DNA of 64,000 bases, taken from NCBI GenBank assembly GCA_947503175.1, contig CANNCO010000001.1, forward strand, positions 868,001 through 932,000. The letters run 5' to 3'. The position numbers and the translations under genes are program-made. Position 1 is the stretch's first letter. The number at the start of each line of letters is the position of its first letter. Below the pieces are notes generated by a model, which was not told the origin of the DNA, ran no database searches, and saw nothing but the letters and a program-made list of their open reading frames with translations. Source of the DNA: an uncultured Paracoccaceae bacterium (GTDB lineage: Bacteria > Pseudomonadota > Alphaproteobacteria > Rhodobacterales > Rhodobacteraceae). Positions 1 to 9,084 of the stretch are shown here, piece after piece.

Positions 1-193
1 AAAGCAGCTCCCCCTGTTCGGTGAGAATCAAGCCGCGGGCATGGCGGTGGAACAGGGTGGTGTTCAGGCTTTCTTCCAGCGCCCTGATCTGGCGTGACAC
101 GGCTGACTGAGACAAGTGCAGAGTATCGCCGGCATGGGTCAGACTGCCAGCATCGGCGACGGCATGAAATATTCTTAGCTTGTCCCAATCCAT
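1..193 (-). CDS. LysR-family transcriptional regulator, N-terminal part (truncated by window edge)
   Basis: Reverse-strand translation from ATG at 193: MDWDKLRIFHAVADAGSLTHAGDTLHLSQSAVSRQIRALEESLNTTLFHRHARGLILTEQGEL, a typical LysR winged-HTH; divergent from the next gene. Confidence 0.88.
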   Translation of the reverse strand, partial: MDWDKLRIFHAVADAGSLTHAGDTLHLSQSAVSRQIRALEESLNTTLFHRHARGLILTEQGELL

Positions 194-338
194 ATCGGCA
201 GATTCAATCTTTGTTAGCGCCCAAACTCGGCACAGCCTTACACGGCGCGGATACCCGGATGCAAATGCACATATGTCGCGAAAATGATTTTGTAGGTCAG
301 AAATTATGACCTATAATGAGATGACCTTGGAGGATGAG

Positions 339-3300
339 ATGAGCCTACGCGATGTAAGTCTGCATGATCGGTATGATCTGACAAAAGACCAGGTTTTGCT
401 GAATGGAACACAGGCGCTGGTCCGGCTCATGCTGATGCAGAAAGCGCGCGACGTGGCGGCCGGTCTGAACACGGCGGGCTATGTGACCGGCTATCGCGGT
501 TCGCCACTGGGTGGCGTCGATCAGATGATGGCGCGGGCCAGTGAAACCCTGACAAAGTCCGATATCGTCTTTCAGCCGGGTCTGAATGAAGATCTCGCCG
601 CAACCGCGTTATGGGGCACCCAGCAGGCGGAACTGCGCGGTGAGGGTAGATATGACGGCGTTTTCGGCCTTTGGTATGGCAAGGGCCCCGGCGTCGATCG
701 GTCCGGCGACGTGATGCGGCACGCCAACATGGCAGGTACCAGCCCTCATGGCGGGGTCATCATGGCCCTGGGTGATGACCATACCGGCGAAAGCTCGACA
801 ACCTGCCATCAGTCTGATTGGGCGGTGATGGACGCCTACATGCCGGTTTTGTCGCCCGCGGGGGTTCAGGAAATCCTTGATTACGGGCTCTATGGTTTTG
901 CCTTGTCCCGGTTCGCCGGTGTTTGGGCCGGTCTGAAGCTGATGAAAGACACGGTCGAAGTGACCAGCGTCGTTGATGCGCGTCCGGATCGGATGAGCTT
1001 TCTGTCGCCAGATTTCGCGTTTCCGGAAGGGGGGCTGAATATCCGGCTTCAGGATCATTGGATCCAGCAGGAAGCCCGGATGATCGATCACAAACGTTTT
1101 GCGGCCGAGGCGTTTTCCCACGCGAACGGGATCGACAAACGGATTTGGGGCAAACCGGGCGCGAAGATCGGCTTTGTGGCCGCTGGCAAGAACTGGCTGG
1201 ATCTGGCCCATGCGCTGAGCCTTCTGGGTTTTGATGCAGAGGAAGCAGAACGTCTGGGGATCACGACATATAAGGTCGGCCAGACCTTTCCGCTGGATAT
1301 GGCTGGCTTCAACGACTGGGCCGAAGGTCTGGAGCTGATTGTCGTCGTCGAGGAAAAGCGCAAGCTGATCGAGGTTCAGATCAAGGAGGCGATCTTTGAC
1401 GATCGTCGCGGGCGTCGGGTCTATGGGTGGTACAAGGGCGGCGCAGGCGGGGTGCATGAGGAAGAGTTGTTCCCCACGCGCATGGCCCTGGATCCCGTGA
1501 TGATTGCTGAAAAGATTGGTGAGATTCTGATCGACGAGGGCAGAGGCACCGATGCCGTTCGTGGTGCGATATCGCGAATTGCCGAAACGCGAAAGACTGA
1601 CAACGCCGAAGACATCGCCGCGCGGGTTCCGTATTTCTGCGCCGGCTGTCCGCACAACACATCCACCAAGCTGCCTGAGGGTAGCCGCGCCTATGGCGGG
1701 ATAGGGTGCCATATCATGGCACTCTGGATGGACCGGGGCGTGTCAGGATACACGCATATGGGCGGCGAGGGCGCAAACTGGATCGGCGAGGCTCCGTTCT
1801 CCAGGACAAACCATGTTTTTCAGCAGCTTGGAGATGGGACCTACAACCATTCGGGGCTTCTTGCGATCCGCGCGGCTTTGGCTGCGGGAACGAATATCAC
1901 CTACAAGATCCTTTACAATGATGCGGTGGCGATGACCGGCGGACAACCGAATGAGGGAGGTTTGAGCCCGGACCGGATTGCCCATGAAATCAAAGCCGCC
2001 GGCGTGAAGGAAATCGCCGTCGTCTACGACCCGAAAGAAGAACCGGCGCGGGCCCCCTTTCCGAAAGGCATAAGCTGGCACGAACGGGATGAACTGCCCC
2101 AGGTACAGGCACGGATGAAGGAGGTCGAGGGTGTATCCGTCATCCTGTACATCCAGACCTGTGCCGCCGAGAAACGCAGACGCCGCAAACGTGGCCAGTT
2201 TCCGGATCCTGACAAGCGCGTGTTCATCAACACCGATATCTGCGAGGGCTGTGGTGATTGCGGTGTTCAGTCAAACTGCGTGGCAATCGTTCCGGTTGAA
2301 ACGGAGCTGGGGCGCAAACGGGCAATCGATCAATCGGCTTGCAACAAGGATTTTTCCTGCCTGAAGGGGTTTTGTCCTTCATTCGTGACCATAGAGGGTG
2401 GCGCGATACGCAAGGAGGCGAAGGCAAGCGTCGAGATCGGAGATCTACCCTTGCCTGACCTGCCGCAGATCGACGGGACCCATAATACTGTGATCACCGG
2501 TGTCGGCGGCACGGGTGTTGTGACAATCGGCGCCATCCTTGCAATGGCGGCCTATGTCGATGGTAAAGGTGCGGGCATGATGGAAATGGCGGGCCTCGCG
2601 CAAAAGGGCGGCGCGGTTCATATCCATTGCCGCATCGCCGAGACGCCCGAAGATATCAGCGCAATCCGTGTCGCTACGGGTGAGTGCGATACTTTGATCG
2701 GCGGAGACCTCGTCGTGAGCGCGGGCGCCAAGACGCTGGGGCTGATGGCGGAGGGTCGAACCGGAGCGGTGGTCAATAATCATCAGATTGTGACCGGTGA
2801 GTTCACCCGAGATACCGAGTTTGCCATTCCTGCCGACCGGCTGACCTTGTCGCTGGAACGGAAGTTGCGCGACGGTGTGAGCTTCTTCGATGCATCGGAA
2901 CTGGCACGCGTGCTGATGGGAGACTCGATTTATTCCAACATGATCGTTTTCGGAGCGTCGTGGCAACGTGGACTGATCCCGGTGTCGCTTGAGGCGGTTC
3001 AGAAGGCGATAGAGTTGAACGGTGCGGCGGTCGAAAGGAACAAGAAAGCTTTCATGCTGGGACGGTGGGCCGTCATGCATCCGGAGGAGGCGGCAAACGC
3101 GGTTTTGCCAGAGAGTTCCGATGCCCCGCAATCACTGGAGGAGCGCATTGCCTTTCGGGCCGAGCACCTGGTTGCTTATCAGGGGAACAGGCTCGCAAAA
3201 CGCTACAGGAACCTTGTGAACAGCGTGACCGATCCGACTCTGAGAGAGGCCGTGGCGTTAGGCTATCATAAGCTCTTGTCCTACAAGGACGAATACGAGG

Positions 3301-3755
3301 TCGCGCGGTTGCTTTCCGAGACGCGGGCAAAGGCGGAAGCCGAGTTTTCGGGCGACTTGACGCTCAAATACCATCTTGCGCCGCCGATGCTATCGAAGGA
3401 GGGGCCGGATGGGCGTCCGAAAAAACGGGAGTTCGGCCCGCGCATGGCTCGATTCTTTCCCTGGCTTGCCCGGATGAAGCATTTGCGCGGTACGCTGTTC
3501 GATCCTTTCGGCTATACTGCCGAGCGCAGGATGGAGCGTCGTCTGATCAGGGAATACGAGCGCGATATGAAGAAGGTGCTGTCGTTACCGGACGCGGATC
3601 CGGAGGCGGTGGAAGCTCTTGCCCGGCTGCCGCTCGATATTCGCGGTTTCGGTCCGGTAAAGCATGCGAACGCCCAGAAAGCATCCAAACGTCGCGCCGA
3701 ATTGCTTGAAACGATCAATGCTTCGCCAGGTGCAGCAAAGCAGGCTGCGGCCTAG
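339..3755 (+). CDS. Indolepyruvate ferredoxin oxidoreductase, fused alpha/beta type
   Basis: Long ORF with TPP-binding and CxxCxxC Fe-S motifs (DICEGCGDCGVQSNC) and a C-terminal gamma-type domain (GVGGTGVVTIGAILAMAA). Start moved from 306 to ATG 339, preceded by GGAGG. Confidence 0.9.
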   Translation: MSLRDVSLHDRYDLTKDQVLLNGTQALVRLMLMQKARDVAAGLNTAGYVTGYRGSPLGGVDQMMARASETLTKSDIVFQPGLNEDLAATALWGTQQAELRGEGRYDGVFGLWYGKGPGVDRSGDVMRHANMAGTSPHGGVIMALGDDHTGESSTTCHQSDWAVMDAYMPVLSPAGVQEILDYGLYGFALSRFAGVWAGLKLMKDTVEVTSVVDARPDRMSFLSPDFAFPEGGLNIRLQDHWIQQEARMIDHKRFAAEAFSHANGIDKRIWGKPGAKIGFVAAGKNWLDLAHALSLLGFDAEEAERLGITTYKVGQTFPLDMAGFNDWAEGLELIVVVEEKRKLIEVQIKEAIFDDRRGRRVYGWYKGGAGGVHEEELFPTRMALDPVMIAEKIGEILIDEGRGTDAVRGAISRIAETRKTDNAEDIAARVPYFCAGCPHNTSTKLPEGSRAYGGIGCHIMALWMDRGVSGYTHMGGEGANWIGEAPFSRTNHVFQQLGDGTYNHSGLLAIRAALAAGTNITYKILYNDAVAMTGGQPNEGGLSPDRIAHEIKAAGVKEIAVVYDPKEEPARAPFPKGISWHERDELPQVQARMKEVEGVSVILYIQTCAAEKRRRRKRGQFPDPDKRVFINTDICEGCGDCGVQSNCVAIVPVETELGRKRAIDQSACNKDFSCLKGFCPSFVTIEGGAIRKEAKASVEIGDLPLPDLPQIDGTHNTVITGVGGTGVVTIGAILAMAAYVDGKGAGMMEMAGLAQKGGAVHIHCRIAETPEDISAIRVATGECDTLIGGDLVVSAGAKTLGLMAEGRTGAVVNNHQIVTGEFTRDTEFAIPADRLTLSLERKLRDGVSFFDASELARVLMGDSIYSNMIVFGASWQRGLIPVSLEAVQKAIELNGAAVERNKKAFMLGRWAVMHPEEAANAVLPESSDAPQSLEERIAFRAEHLVAYQGNRLAKRYRNLVNSVTDPTLREAVALGYHKLLSYKDEYEVARLLSETRAKAEAEFSGDLTLKYHLAPPMLSKEGPDGRPKKREFGPRMARFFPWLARMKHLRGTLFDPFGYTAERRMERRLIREYERDMKKVLSLPDADPEAVEALARLPLDIRGFGPVKHANAQKASKRRAELLETINASPGAAKQAAA

Positions 3756-3825
3756 GCCTGTTGTCGCAAAATCGTAAACTTTAGTGGCCATGGTTCTGCG
3801 CCTAACGTAAACGCATCGTCAGGCA

Positions 3826-4722
3826 ATGGCAGAGCGATACAGTATGGGACAGCGCAGGCAGGTTGCTCGCGAAATCAGTTATGCCAGTTCCGCTCAGTCG
3901 CGCAGCGGCCGGGCCATGATCCGCACCGTGGAGAACGTCACGGGGCGCATGCGTCTGATCCGTCGCGCCGACGGCTATGAACACGAAGTCTCGCAAGGGC
4001 GCGACTTCTGGCAGGTGATGGTCGAAAGATATGGGTTGTCGCTGCAACTGGTGGCCGGACGGATGGAGAACATACCGACCGACGGGCCACTTGTTCTGGT
4101 CGCCAACCACCCTTACGGCATCCTTGATGGTCTGATGATGGGCCACATACTTTCGCTTGTGCGGGGAGACTTTCGTATACTGGCGCATCGTGTGTTCCGA
4201 AAGGCGGAGGACCTTGACCGTGTCATTCTGCCGATCTCGTTCGATCAGTCGAAGGAGGCGGTTGCACTGAATCTGGAAACTCGCAAGACGGCACTTCGGT
4301 ATCTTGGAGGCGGCGGTGCGATCGGCGTGTTTCCGGGTGGAACGGTTTCAACCGCACATCGGCCCTTCGGGCAGCCAATGGACCCGGGCTGGCGCGCGTT
4401 TACAGCCAGAATGATCGCAAAGAGTAGTGCGACCGTCGTTCCGATCTATTTTGACGGGGCGAACTCTCGTCTGTTCCAGGTTGCCAGCCATCTGCACCAG
4501 ACGTTGCGCGTGGCGCTTCTGATCAAGGAGTTCAAGCGCAGGACAGACGAGCCGGTGCGTATCGTGATCGGCGAACCCATTCCGTCCCGCGAGATCGACG
4601 CACGGCGTAGTGATACAAAGGCCATGATGGACTTTCTCCGGCAAGAGACATATGCCCTGTCTCCGAAACCGCTCAAATCCCTGAGTTACGGGTTTGAGTT
4701 CGAGTCACGTTACAAGGTCTGA
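3826..4722 (+). CDS. Lysophospholipid acyltransferase family protein (1-acylglycerol-3-phosphate acyltransferase-like)
   Basis: NHPYGILDG (NHxxxxD-like) and GVFPGGTVS motifs; 298 aa. Exact start uncertain. Confidence 0.8.
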   Translation: MAERYSMGQRRQVAREISYASSAQSRSGRAMIRTVENVTGRMRLIRRADGYEHEVSQGRDFWQVMVERYGLSLQLVAGRMENIPTDGPLVLVANHPYGILDGLMMGHILSLVRGDFRILAHRVFRKAEDLDRVILPISFDQSKEAVALNLETRKTALRYLGGGGAIGVFPGGTVSTAHRPFGQPMDPGWRAFTARMIAKSSATVVPIYFDGANSRLFQVASHLHQTLRVALLIKEFKRRTDEPVRIVIGEPIPSREIDARRSDTKAMMDFLRQETYALSPKPLKSLSYGFEFESRYKV

Positions 4723-4726
4723 GGCT

Positions 4727-5539
4727 ATGGCCGTCGGAATTTTTGATTCAGGTCTGGGCGGGCTGACCGTTCTGGATGCAGTTGCGAAACGGCTTCCGGA
4801 TGTGCCGTTTGTGTATTTCGGGGACAATGCACATACACCATACGGCGTCCGTGATGCGGATGATGTCTATGACCTGACGACGAGGTCGGTCGCGCGGTTG
4901 TTCGATGCCGGGTGCGATCTGGTCATCCTCGCCTGCAATACCGCTAGTGCCGCGGCGCTGAGACGGATGCAGGAAGGGTGGGTTCCGCCGCAAAAGCGGG
5001 TCTTGGGCGTCTTCGTGCCTCTGATCGAAGCTCTGACGGAGCGGCAGTGGGGCGATAACTCTCCCCCGCGCGAGGTTGCCGTGAGGCATGTCGCGCTGTT
5101 TGCAACGCCCGCGACTGTGGCGAGCCGCGCTTTTCAAAGGGAACTGGCCTTTCGGGCGATCGGCGTCGATGTCGAAGCCCAGTCTTGCGGAGGTGTGGTG
5201 GATGCGATCGAAGAGGGTGATGAGATACTTGCCGAGGCGCTTGTCCGTAGCCATGTTGATGCCCTCAAGCGGAAGATGCCGCATCCGGATGCGGCAGTTC
5301 TGGGTTGCACTCATTATCCATTGATGGAGACCGTCTTTCAGGACGCGCTTGGTGAGGACGTGCGGGTGTTTTCCCAGGCGAAGCTGGTTGCGGAAAGCTT
5401 GGCCGATTATCTGGAGCGGCGGCCAGAGATGAAAGGATCCGGGAAAGTGTCACAGTTTATGACGACCGGGGACCCCGCCAGAGTGTCTTCGAAAGCAACT
5501 CAGTTCCTGCGACGAAAAGTCGAGTTCTCGCCTGCATGA
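4727..5539 (+). CDS. murI: Glutamate racemase
   Basis: [30 protein letters not shown] and GCTHYPLM motifs; start at ATG 4727 rather than 4694. Confidence 0.93.
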   Translation: MAVGIFDSGLGGLTVLDAVAKRLPDVPFVYFGDNAHTPYGVRDADDVYDLTTRSVARLFDAGCDLVILACNTASAAALRRMQEGWVPPQKRVLGVFVPLIEALTERQWGDNSPPREVAVRHVALFATPATVASRAFQRELAFRAIGVDVEAQSCGGVVDAIEEGDEILAEALVRSHVDALKRKMPHPDAAVLGCTHYPLMETVFQDALGEDVRVFSQAKLVAESLADYLERRPEMKGSGKVSQFMTTGDPARVSSKATQFLRRKVEFSPA

Positions 5540-5595
5540 TTGCGGGCCGATCTGAATCTTCCTACATCGCAAGTACCAATGAGGACGGGCCTGAC

Positions 5596-6624
5596 ATGAC
5601 CCATAACATCGCCATTCTCGGAGCCAGCGGATATACCGGCGCTGAGTTGGTACGCCTTATCGCCACTCATCCCACGTTTGAAATCAGGGCTTTGTCGGCG
5701 GATCGCAAAGCTGGCATGGAGATGAGCGAAGTCTTCGCGCACTTGCGTCATCTTGAATTGCCGCGTCTCAGCCGGATCGACGAAATCGACTTTGCCGGAA
5801 TTGATCTGGTGTTTTGCGCATTGCCGCATGCAACCACGCAGGAAATCGTTCGCGACTTGCCCCGCAATCTAAGGATCGTGGATCTTTCGGCCGACTTTCG
5901 TCTTCGCGACCCGGCGGATTACGAAACATGGTACGGCAAGCCGCATGCCGCGCCCGAGACGCAGAAAGAGGCGGTTTACGGTCTGACTGAGTTCTATCGG
6001 GACCAGATCAAGACGGCACGGCTTGTTGCGGGAACCGGGTGCAATGCCGCCACGGGTCAGTTTGCGTTAAGGCCCTTGATCGAAGCTGGTGCAATTGATC
6101 TTGACGACATCGTTATCGACCTGAAAGCGGCGGCGTCCGGAGCAGGGCGTGCGGCACGGGAGCATCTCCTTCTTTCGGAGATGTATGAGAATGTTGTTCC
6201 ATATTCGATCGGCGGGACCCATCGGCATCTTGGGGAGTTCGATCAGGAGTTCTCTGCCGTGGCCGGACGACCGGTTCGGATTCGCCTGTCACCGCATTTG
6301 ATCCCCGCATCCCGCGGAATCGTGGTGACAGCCCACGTTTCCGGCGATCCGACCACGATCCACAAGACGCTTTTTGATGCTTATCAGGATGAACCGTTTC
6401 TCAATGTGTTATCTCTTGGTAAGGTACCGTCGATGAAAGATGTCCGCGGCTCGAATTTTTGCCACGTCGGTGTGGTGGGTGACCGGTTGCCGGGGCGTTC
6501 GACGGTCGTCGCAACGCTCGACAACCTGACAAAGGGATCGTCCGGTCAGGCGGTCCAGAATGCGAACCTGATGCTGGGCGAGCCAGAGACGGCGGGCCTT
6601 ATGCTTGCACCGGTTTATCCGTGA
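5596..6624 (+). CDS. argC: N-acetyl-gamma-glutamyl-phosphate reductase
   Basis: [26 protein letters not shown]...[12 protein letters not shown]...; start ATG 5596 within the ORF beginning 5536. Confidence 0.95.
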   Translation: MTHNIAILGASGYTGAELVRLIATHPTFEIRALSADRKAGMEMSEVFAHLRHLELPRLSRIDEIDFAGIDLVFCALPHATTQEIVRDLPRNLRIVDLSADFRLRDPADYETWYGKPHAAPETQKEAVYGLTEFYRDQIKTARLVAGTGCNAATGQFALRPLIEAGAIDLDDIVIDLKAAASGAGRAAREHLLLSEMYENVVPYSIGGTHRHLGEFDQEFSAVAGRPVRIRLSPHLIPASRGIVVTAHVSGDPTTIHKTLFDAYQDEPFLNVLSLGKVPSMKDVRGSNFCHVGVVGDRLPGRSTVVATLDNLTKGSSGQAVQNANLMLGEPETAGLMLAPVYP

Positions 6625-6631
6625 GGATGCG

Positions 6632-7087
6632 ATGAAGGGACTGAAGAAGAAACGTAGAGTTCAGGTGATCCTGGTTGCGACCGTGGCGCTTGCGGTTTCG
6701 ACGGCACTGATCGGTTACGCGATGCGGGATGGAATCAATTTCTTCCGAACGCCGACGCAGGTCGCCGAGGCCCCACCAGAGCCTTACGAGACATTTCGGA
6801 TCGGTGGATTGGTCGAGGAAGGCACCTTGGTGCGCGGACAAGGTAAGACGATTACCTTTCACGTGACCGATGGCGGTGCTTCCGTTCCGGTGGCCTACAC
6901 GGGTGTCCTGCCGGATCTCTTCGGAGAAGGCGAAGGCATGGTCGGGACGGGTCAGATGCAGGACGGGGTCTTTCTGGCGAGCGAGATTCTGGCGCGGCAT
7001 GACGAGACCTATATGCCCGCCGAGGTGGTCGATGCCTTGAAGGAACAAGGTGTCTATGTCGAGCCGGACGAAGCACCGAACGGTTAG
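6632..7087 (+). CDS. ccmE: Cytochrome c maturation protein CcmE
   Basis: MKGLKKKRRVQVILVATVALAVSTALIGYAMRDGINFFRTP...VLPDLFGEGEGMVGTG...ILARHDETYMP (heme-binding H motif LARHDExYMP). Confidence 0.95.
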   Translation: MKGLKKKRRVQVILVATVALAVSTALIGYAMRDGINFFRTPTQVAEAPPEPYETFRIGGLVEEGTLVRGQGKTITFHVTDGGASVPVAYTGVLPDLFGEGEGMVGTGQMQDGVFLASEILARHDETYMPAEVVDALKEQGVYVEPDEAPNG

Positions 7088-7123
7088 ATTGCCATGTCTT
7101 AATCCCTGAAGGCCATTTTCGCC

Positions 7124-7145
7124 CCTGTTCTTTTGCAAGAGCAGG
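7124..7145 (+). promoter_or_regulatory. Hairpin directly upstream of the lysozyme start codon
   Basis: CCTGTTCTT-ttgc-AAGAGCAGG: 9-bp stem (one G-U) ending about 8 nt before ATG 7154. Confidence 0.4.
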
Positions 7146-7153
7146 CAGGCAGA

Positions 7154-7765
7154 ATGCAAACCGTCACCGAAATCGCCGATGAGATCATTGCCCGGGAGGG
7201 CGGGTTCGTGAACGATCCCGATGATCCGGGCGGTGCCACGAATTACGGCATAACTATCGGAACGATGCGCAAGCTGGGCATCGATCTCGATGGTGATCAC
7301 AGGGTCACAACGAATGATGTGAAGCGACTGACAGGCGATCGCGCGCGCGCGATCATCATCGAGTACTACTTTCGCCGTCCACGGATCGACGAGTTGCCCA
7401 AACCGCTTCAGGCGACGGTTTTTGACATGCAAGTCAATGCCGGCGCGCAGGCCGTGCGGTTATTGCAGCGGCTTCTGGGAGAACTGAACGAACCAGTTGC
7501 AATTGATGGTGTAATCGGTCCGAGGACGCTTGCTGCGGCGCGACGTGCATACGCGAAAGCACCAGAGCATATAGCAGACGCTTACGGCATCTCACGACGT
7601 AACTACTATTACAGGCTGGCTGACCGGCGAGCGGCATCGCGGAAGTATGCGCGTCGGCAGGATGGCGGCAAGGGTGGATGGATCACACGAGCCGAGTCTT
7701 TCATTTCGCCAAGGTTTCATTTGAGCGATGAGCAACATCGCGAGCGGACCCGCCAATGGGGCTGA
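7154..7765 (+). CDS. Holin-associated N-acetylmuramidase / GH108-type endolysin (GTA/phage-type lysozyme)
   Basis: IIAREGGFVNDPDDPGGATNYGIT catalytic motif, C-terminal peptidoglycan-binding-like segment, immediately followed by a holin gene; start at ATG 7154. Confidence 0.88.
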   Translation: MQTVTEIADEIIAREGGFVNDPDDPGGATNYGITIGTMRKLGIDLDGDHRVTTNDVKRLTGDRARAIIIEYYFRRPRIDELPKPLQATVFDMQVNAGAQAVRLLQRLLGELNEPVAIDGVIGPRTLAAARRAYAKAPEHIADAYGISRRNYYYRLADRRAASRKYARRQDGGKGGWITRAESFISPRFHLSDEQHRERTRQWG

Positions 7766-8283
7766 TTGAGCGCATCTTTACGTTGGTTTTTGGCGGTAGC
7801 GGAAACCTGATCCGAGAGACTGCGGAAGTCTTTCGTCCGAACGCGGAGGCCTCAGAGGTGCGCAATGCCCATCTGCGTGAGGCGGCGTTATCGCAGTTTG
7901 CAGCAGAGTTCACTCACCCCCGGCGCGGGGTGTTCGACCGGATCATGGATGGGATTAATCGTCTTCCACGACCGGCGCTGGCGCTCGGAACCCTATGTCT
8001 GTTTTTGTCGGCGATGTTCGATCCGATCTGGTTCGCCGCGCGCATGGCCGGAATTGCCCTGGTTCCGGAACCGCTCTGGTGGCTTCTGGGGGTGATCGTC
8101 TCCTTCTATTTCGGGGCACGTCATCAGGCCAAGGGCTTTGAATTCAATCGCGCGCTTGCGCTGACCTTGACGCAGGCGCCGCGGATTGCCCGCGAAGTAC
8201 ATCTTCTTGAGACAGAGGATGCCGGACATGGGTTCGAAGACGAGAACGCGGCGTTGCGCGACTGGGTCGAGAGCAGACCTTGA
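7756..8283 (+). CDS. Holin of the three-TM, gene-transfer-agent-release type
   Basis: Hydrophobic segments ALALGTLCLFLSAMFDPIWFAARMAGIAL and LWWLLGVIVSFYFGARH; overlaps the end of the lysozyme gene. Confidence 0.82.
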   Translation: MGLIERIFTLVFGGSGNLIRETAEVFRPNAEASEVRNAHLREAALSQFAAEFTHPRRGVFDRIMDGINRLPRPALALGTLCLFLSAMFDPIWFAARMAGIALVPEPLWWLLGVIVSFYFGARHQAKGFEFNRALALTLTQAPRIAREVHLLETEDAGHGFEDENAALRDWVESRP

Positions 8284-8456
8284 GCGAAACGCTGGTAACA
8301 ATCCTGTCCGATCACGGACCCTGGGTCTTCCTGGTTTTCTATCTGCTTTATCGGGACGTGGAGAAGGACAAGGTCACGCGCGCACTTCTGGACAAGAACA
8401 CCCAGGTGCTGATCGAGCTGAGTACGATCATCCGCGAGCGGTTGCCGGGGAGCTGA
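8280..8456 (+). CDS. Small BhlA/UviB-like holin-like peptide (TTG start)
   Basis: Not in ORF track. TTG at 8280 overlaps the holin stop; translation (start as M) MSETLVTILSDHGPWVFLVFYLLYRDVEKDKVTRALLDKNTQVLIELSTIIRERLPGS: one TM followed by an amphipathic charged helix. Confidence 0.6.
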   Translation: MSETLVTILSDHGPWVFLVFYLLYRDVEKDKVTRALLDKNTQVLIELSTIIRERLPGS

Positions 8457-8462
8457 GGTTTG

Positions 8463-8597
8463 ATGCGGATTGTGGGAGCGATGTTTGAGATGGTCGGCGG
8501 GTTCGTATTCGGATCGGACCTGAAGCGGGCGCGACGTCAAAATGCAGAAGCAGCAGAAAAACTCGACGCTGCGTTGAAAGAGGTTCTGAACAAATGA
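8463..8597 (+). CDS. Small hypothetical protein (44 aa)
   Basis: Not in ORF track. MRIVGAMFEMVGGFVFGSDLKRARRQNAEAAEKLDAALKEVLNK; 4-bp overlap (ATGA) with the next gene. Confidence 0.55.
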   Translation: MRIVGAMFEMVGGFVFGSDLKRARRQNAEAAEKLDAALKEVLNK

Positions 8598-9016
8598 GAC
8601 AGGCTCTGGCCCTTCTTCTGCTGACCGCGGGGATATTTGTGGCTCTGGAGATCTGGTTTGGTTTTCACATGGCCTATTCGATTGCGCTTGGCACCATTGT
8701 GGTGATGGCCATCATGATTTCCCTGACATTTCTGTGGCTTTGGCAACGGCGTGAAACTCCGCTTGCATTGGGAATGTCTTTCAGTTGGGCAGGTGCGGCG
8801 AGCGTTTTGGGCTGGTGGTGGTTTTTTCATGTGCTTCACGGGCCGGTTGTCATGAACGAGAATGGGGTTCTGTTCGTTTTCCTCGGGCTGTACTTCGTCG
8901 GTGCAGTGCAGCACTTCGTGGTGATGCAGCGAAGCATGGGAATTGGCATCCGCGTCTTCGTGTTGCCCGTCCTTGGGGCAATCCTGGTTGCGGCGATGGT
9001 CAGCCTCTACGGATAG
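8594..9016 (+). CDS. Hypothetical integral membrane protein (about 4 TM)
   Basis: Hydrophobic 140-aa ORF in the same tightly packed operon. Confidence 0.7.
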   Translation: MRQALALLLLTAGIFVALEIWFGFHMAYSIALGTIVVMAIMISLTFLWLWQRRETPLALGMSFSWAGAASVLGWWWFFHVLHGPVVMNENGVLFVFLGLYFVGAVQHFVVMQRSMGIGIRVFVLPVLGAILVAAMVSLYG

Positions 9017-9084
9017 TCCGTCACAGACGCGACAGAGGCGCACACCTCCTTGGCCTCGACCTGCTGCCAGACTAGTATTGATTC

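Noticed and set aside
609-1712. 367-aa minus-strand ORF opposite the IOR gene
   Set aside because: Antisense shadow ORF; composition typical of frame -1 in high-GC genomes
7087-7154. CtrA (TTAA-N7-TTAA) site upstream of the lysis cassette
   Set aside because: Only a single TTAA half-site was found at about 7099; no second half at the required spacing
7154-9016. Lysis cassette as part of an integrated prophage
   Set aside because: No integrase, terminase, capsid or tail genes, no att-like repeats; flanked by ccmE and ccmF in apparently ancestral order
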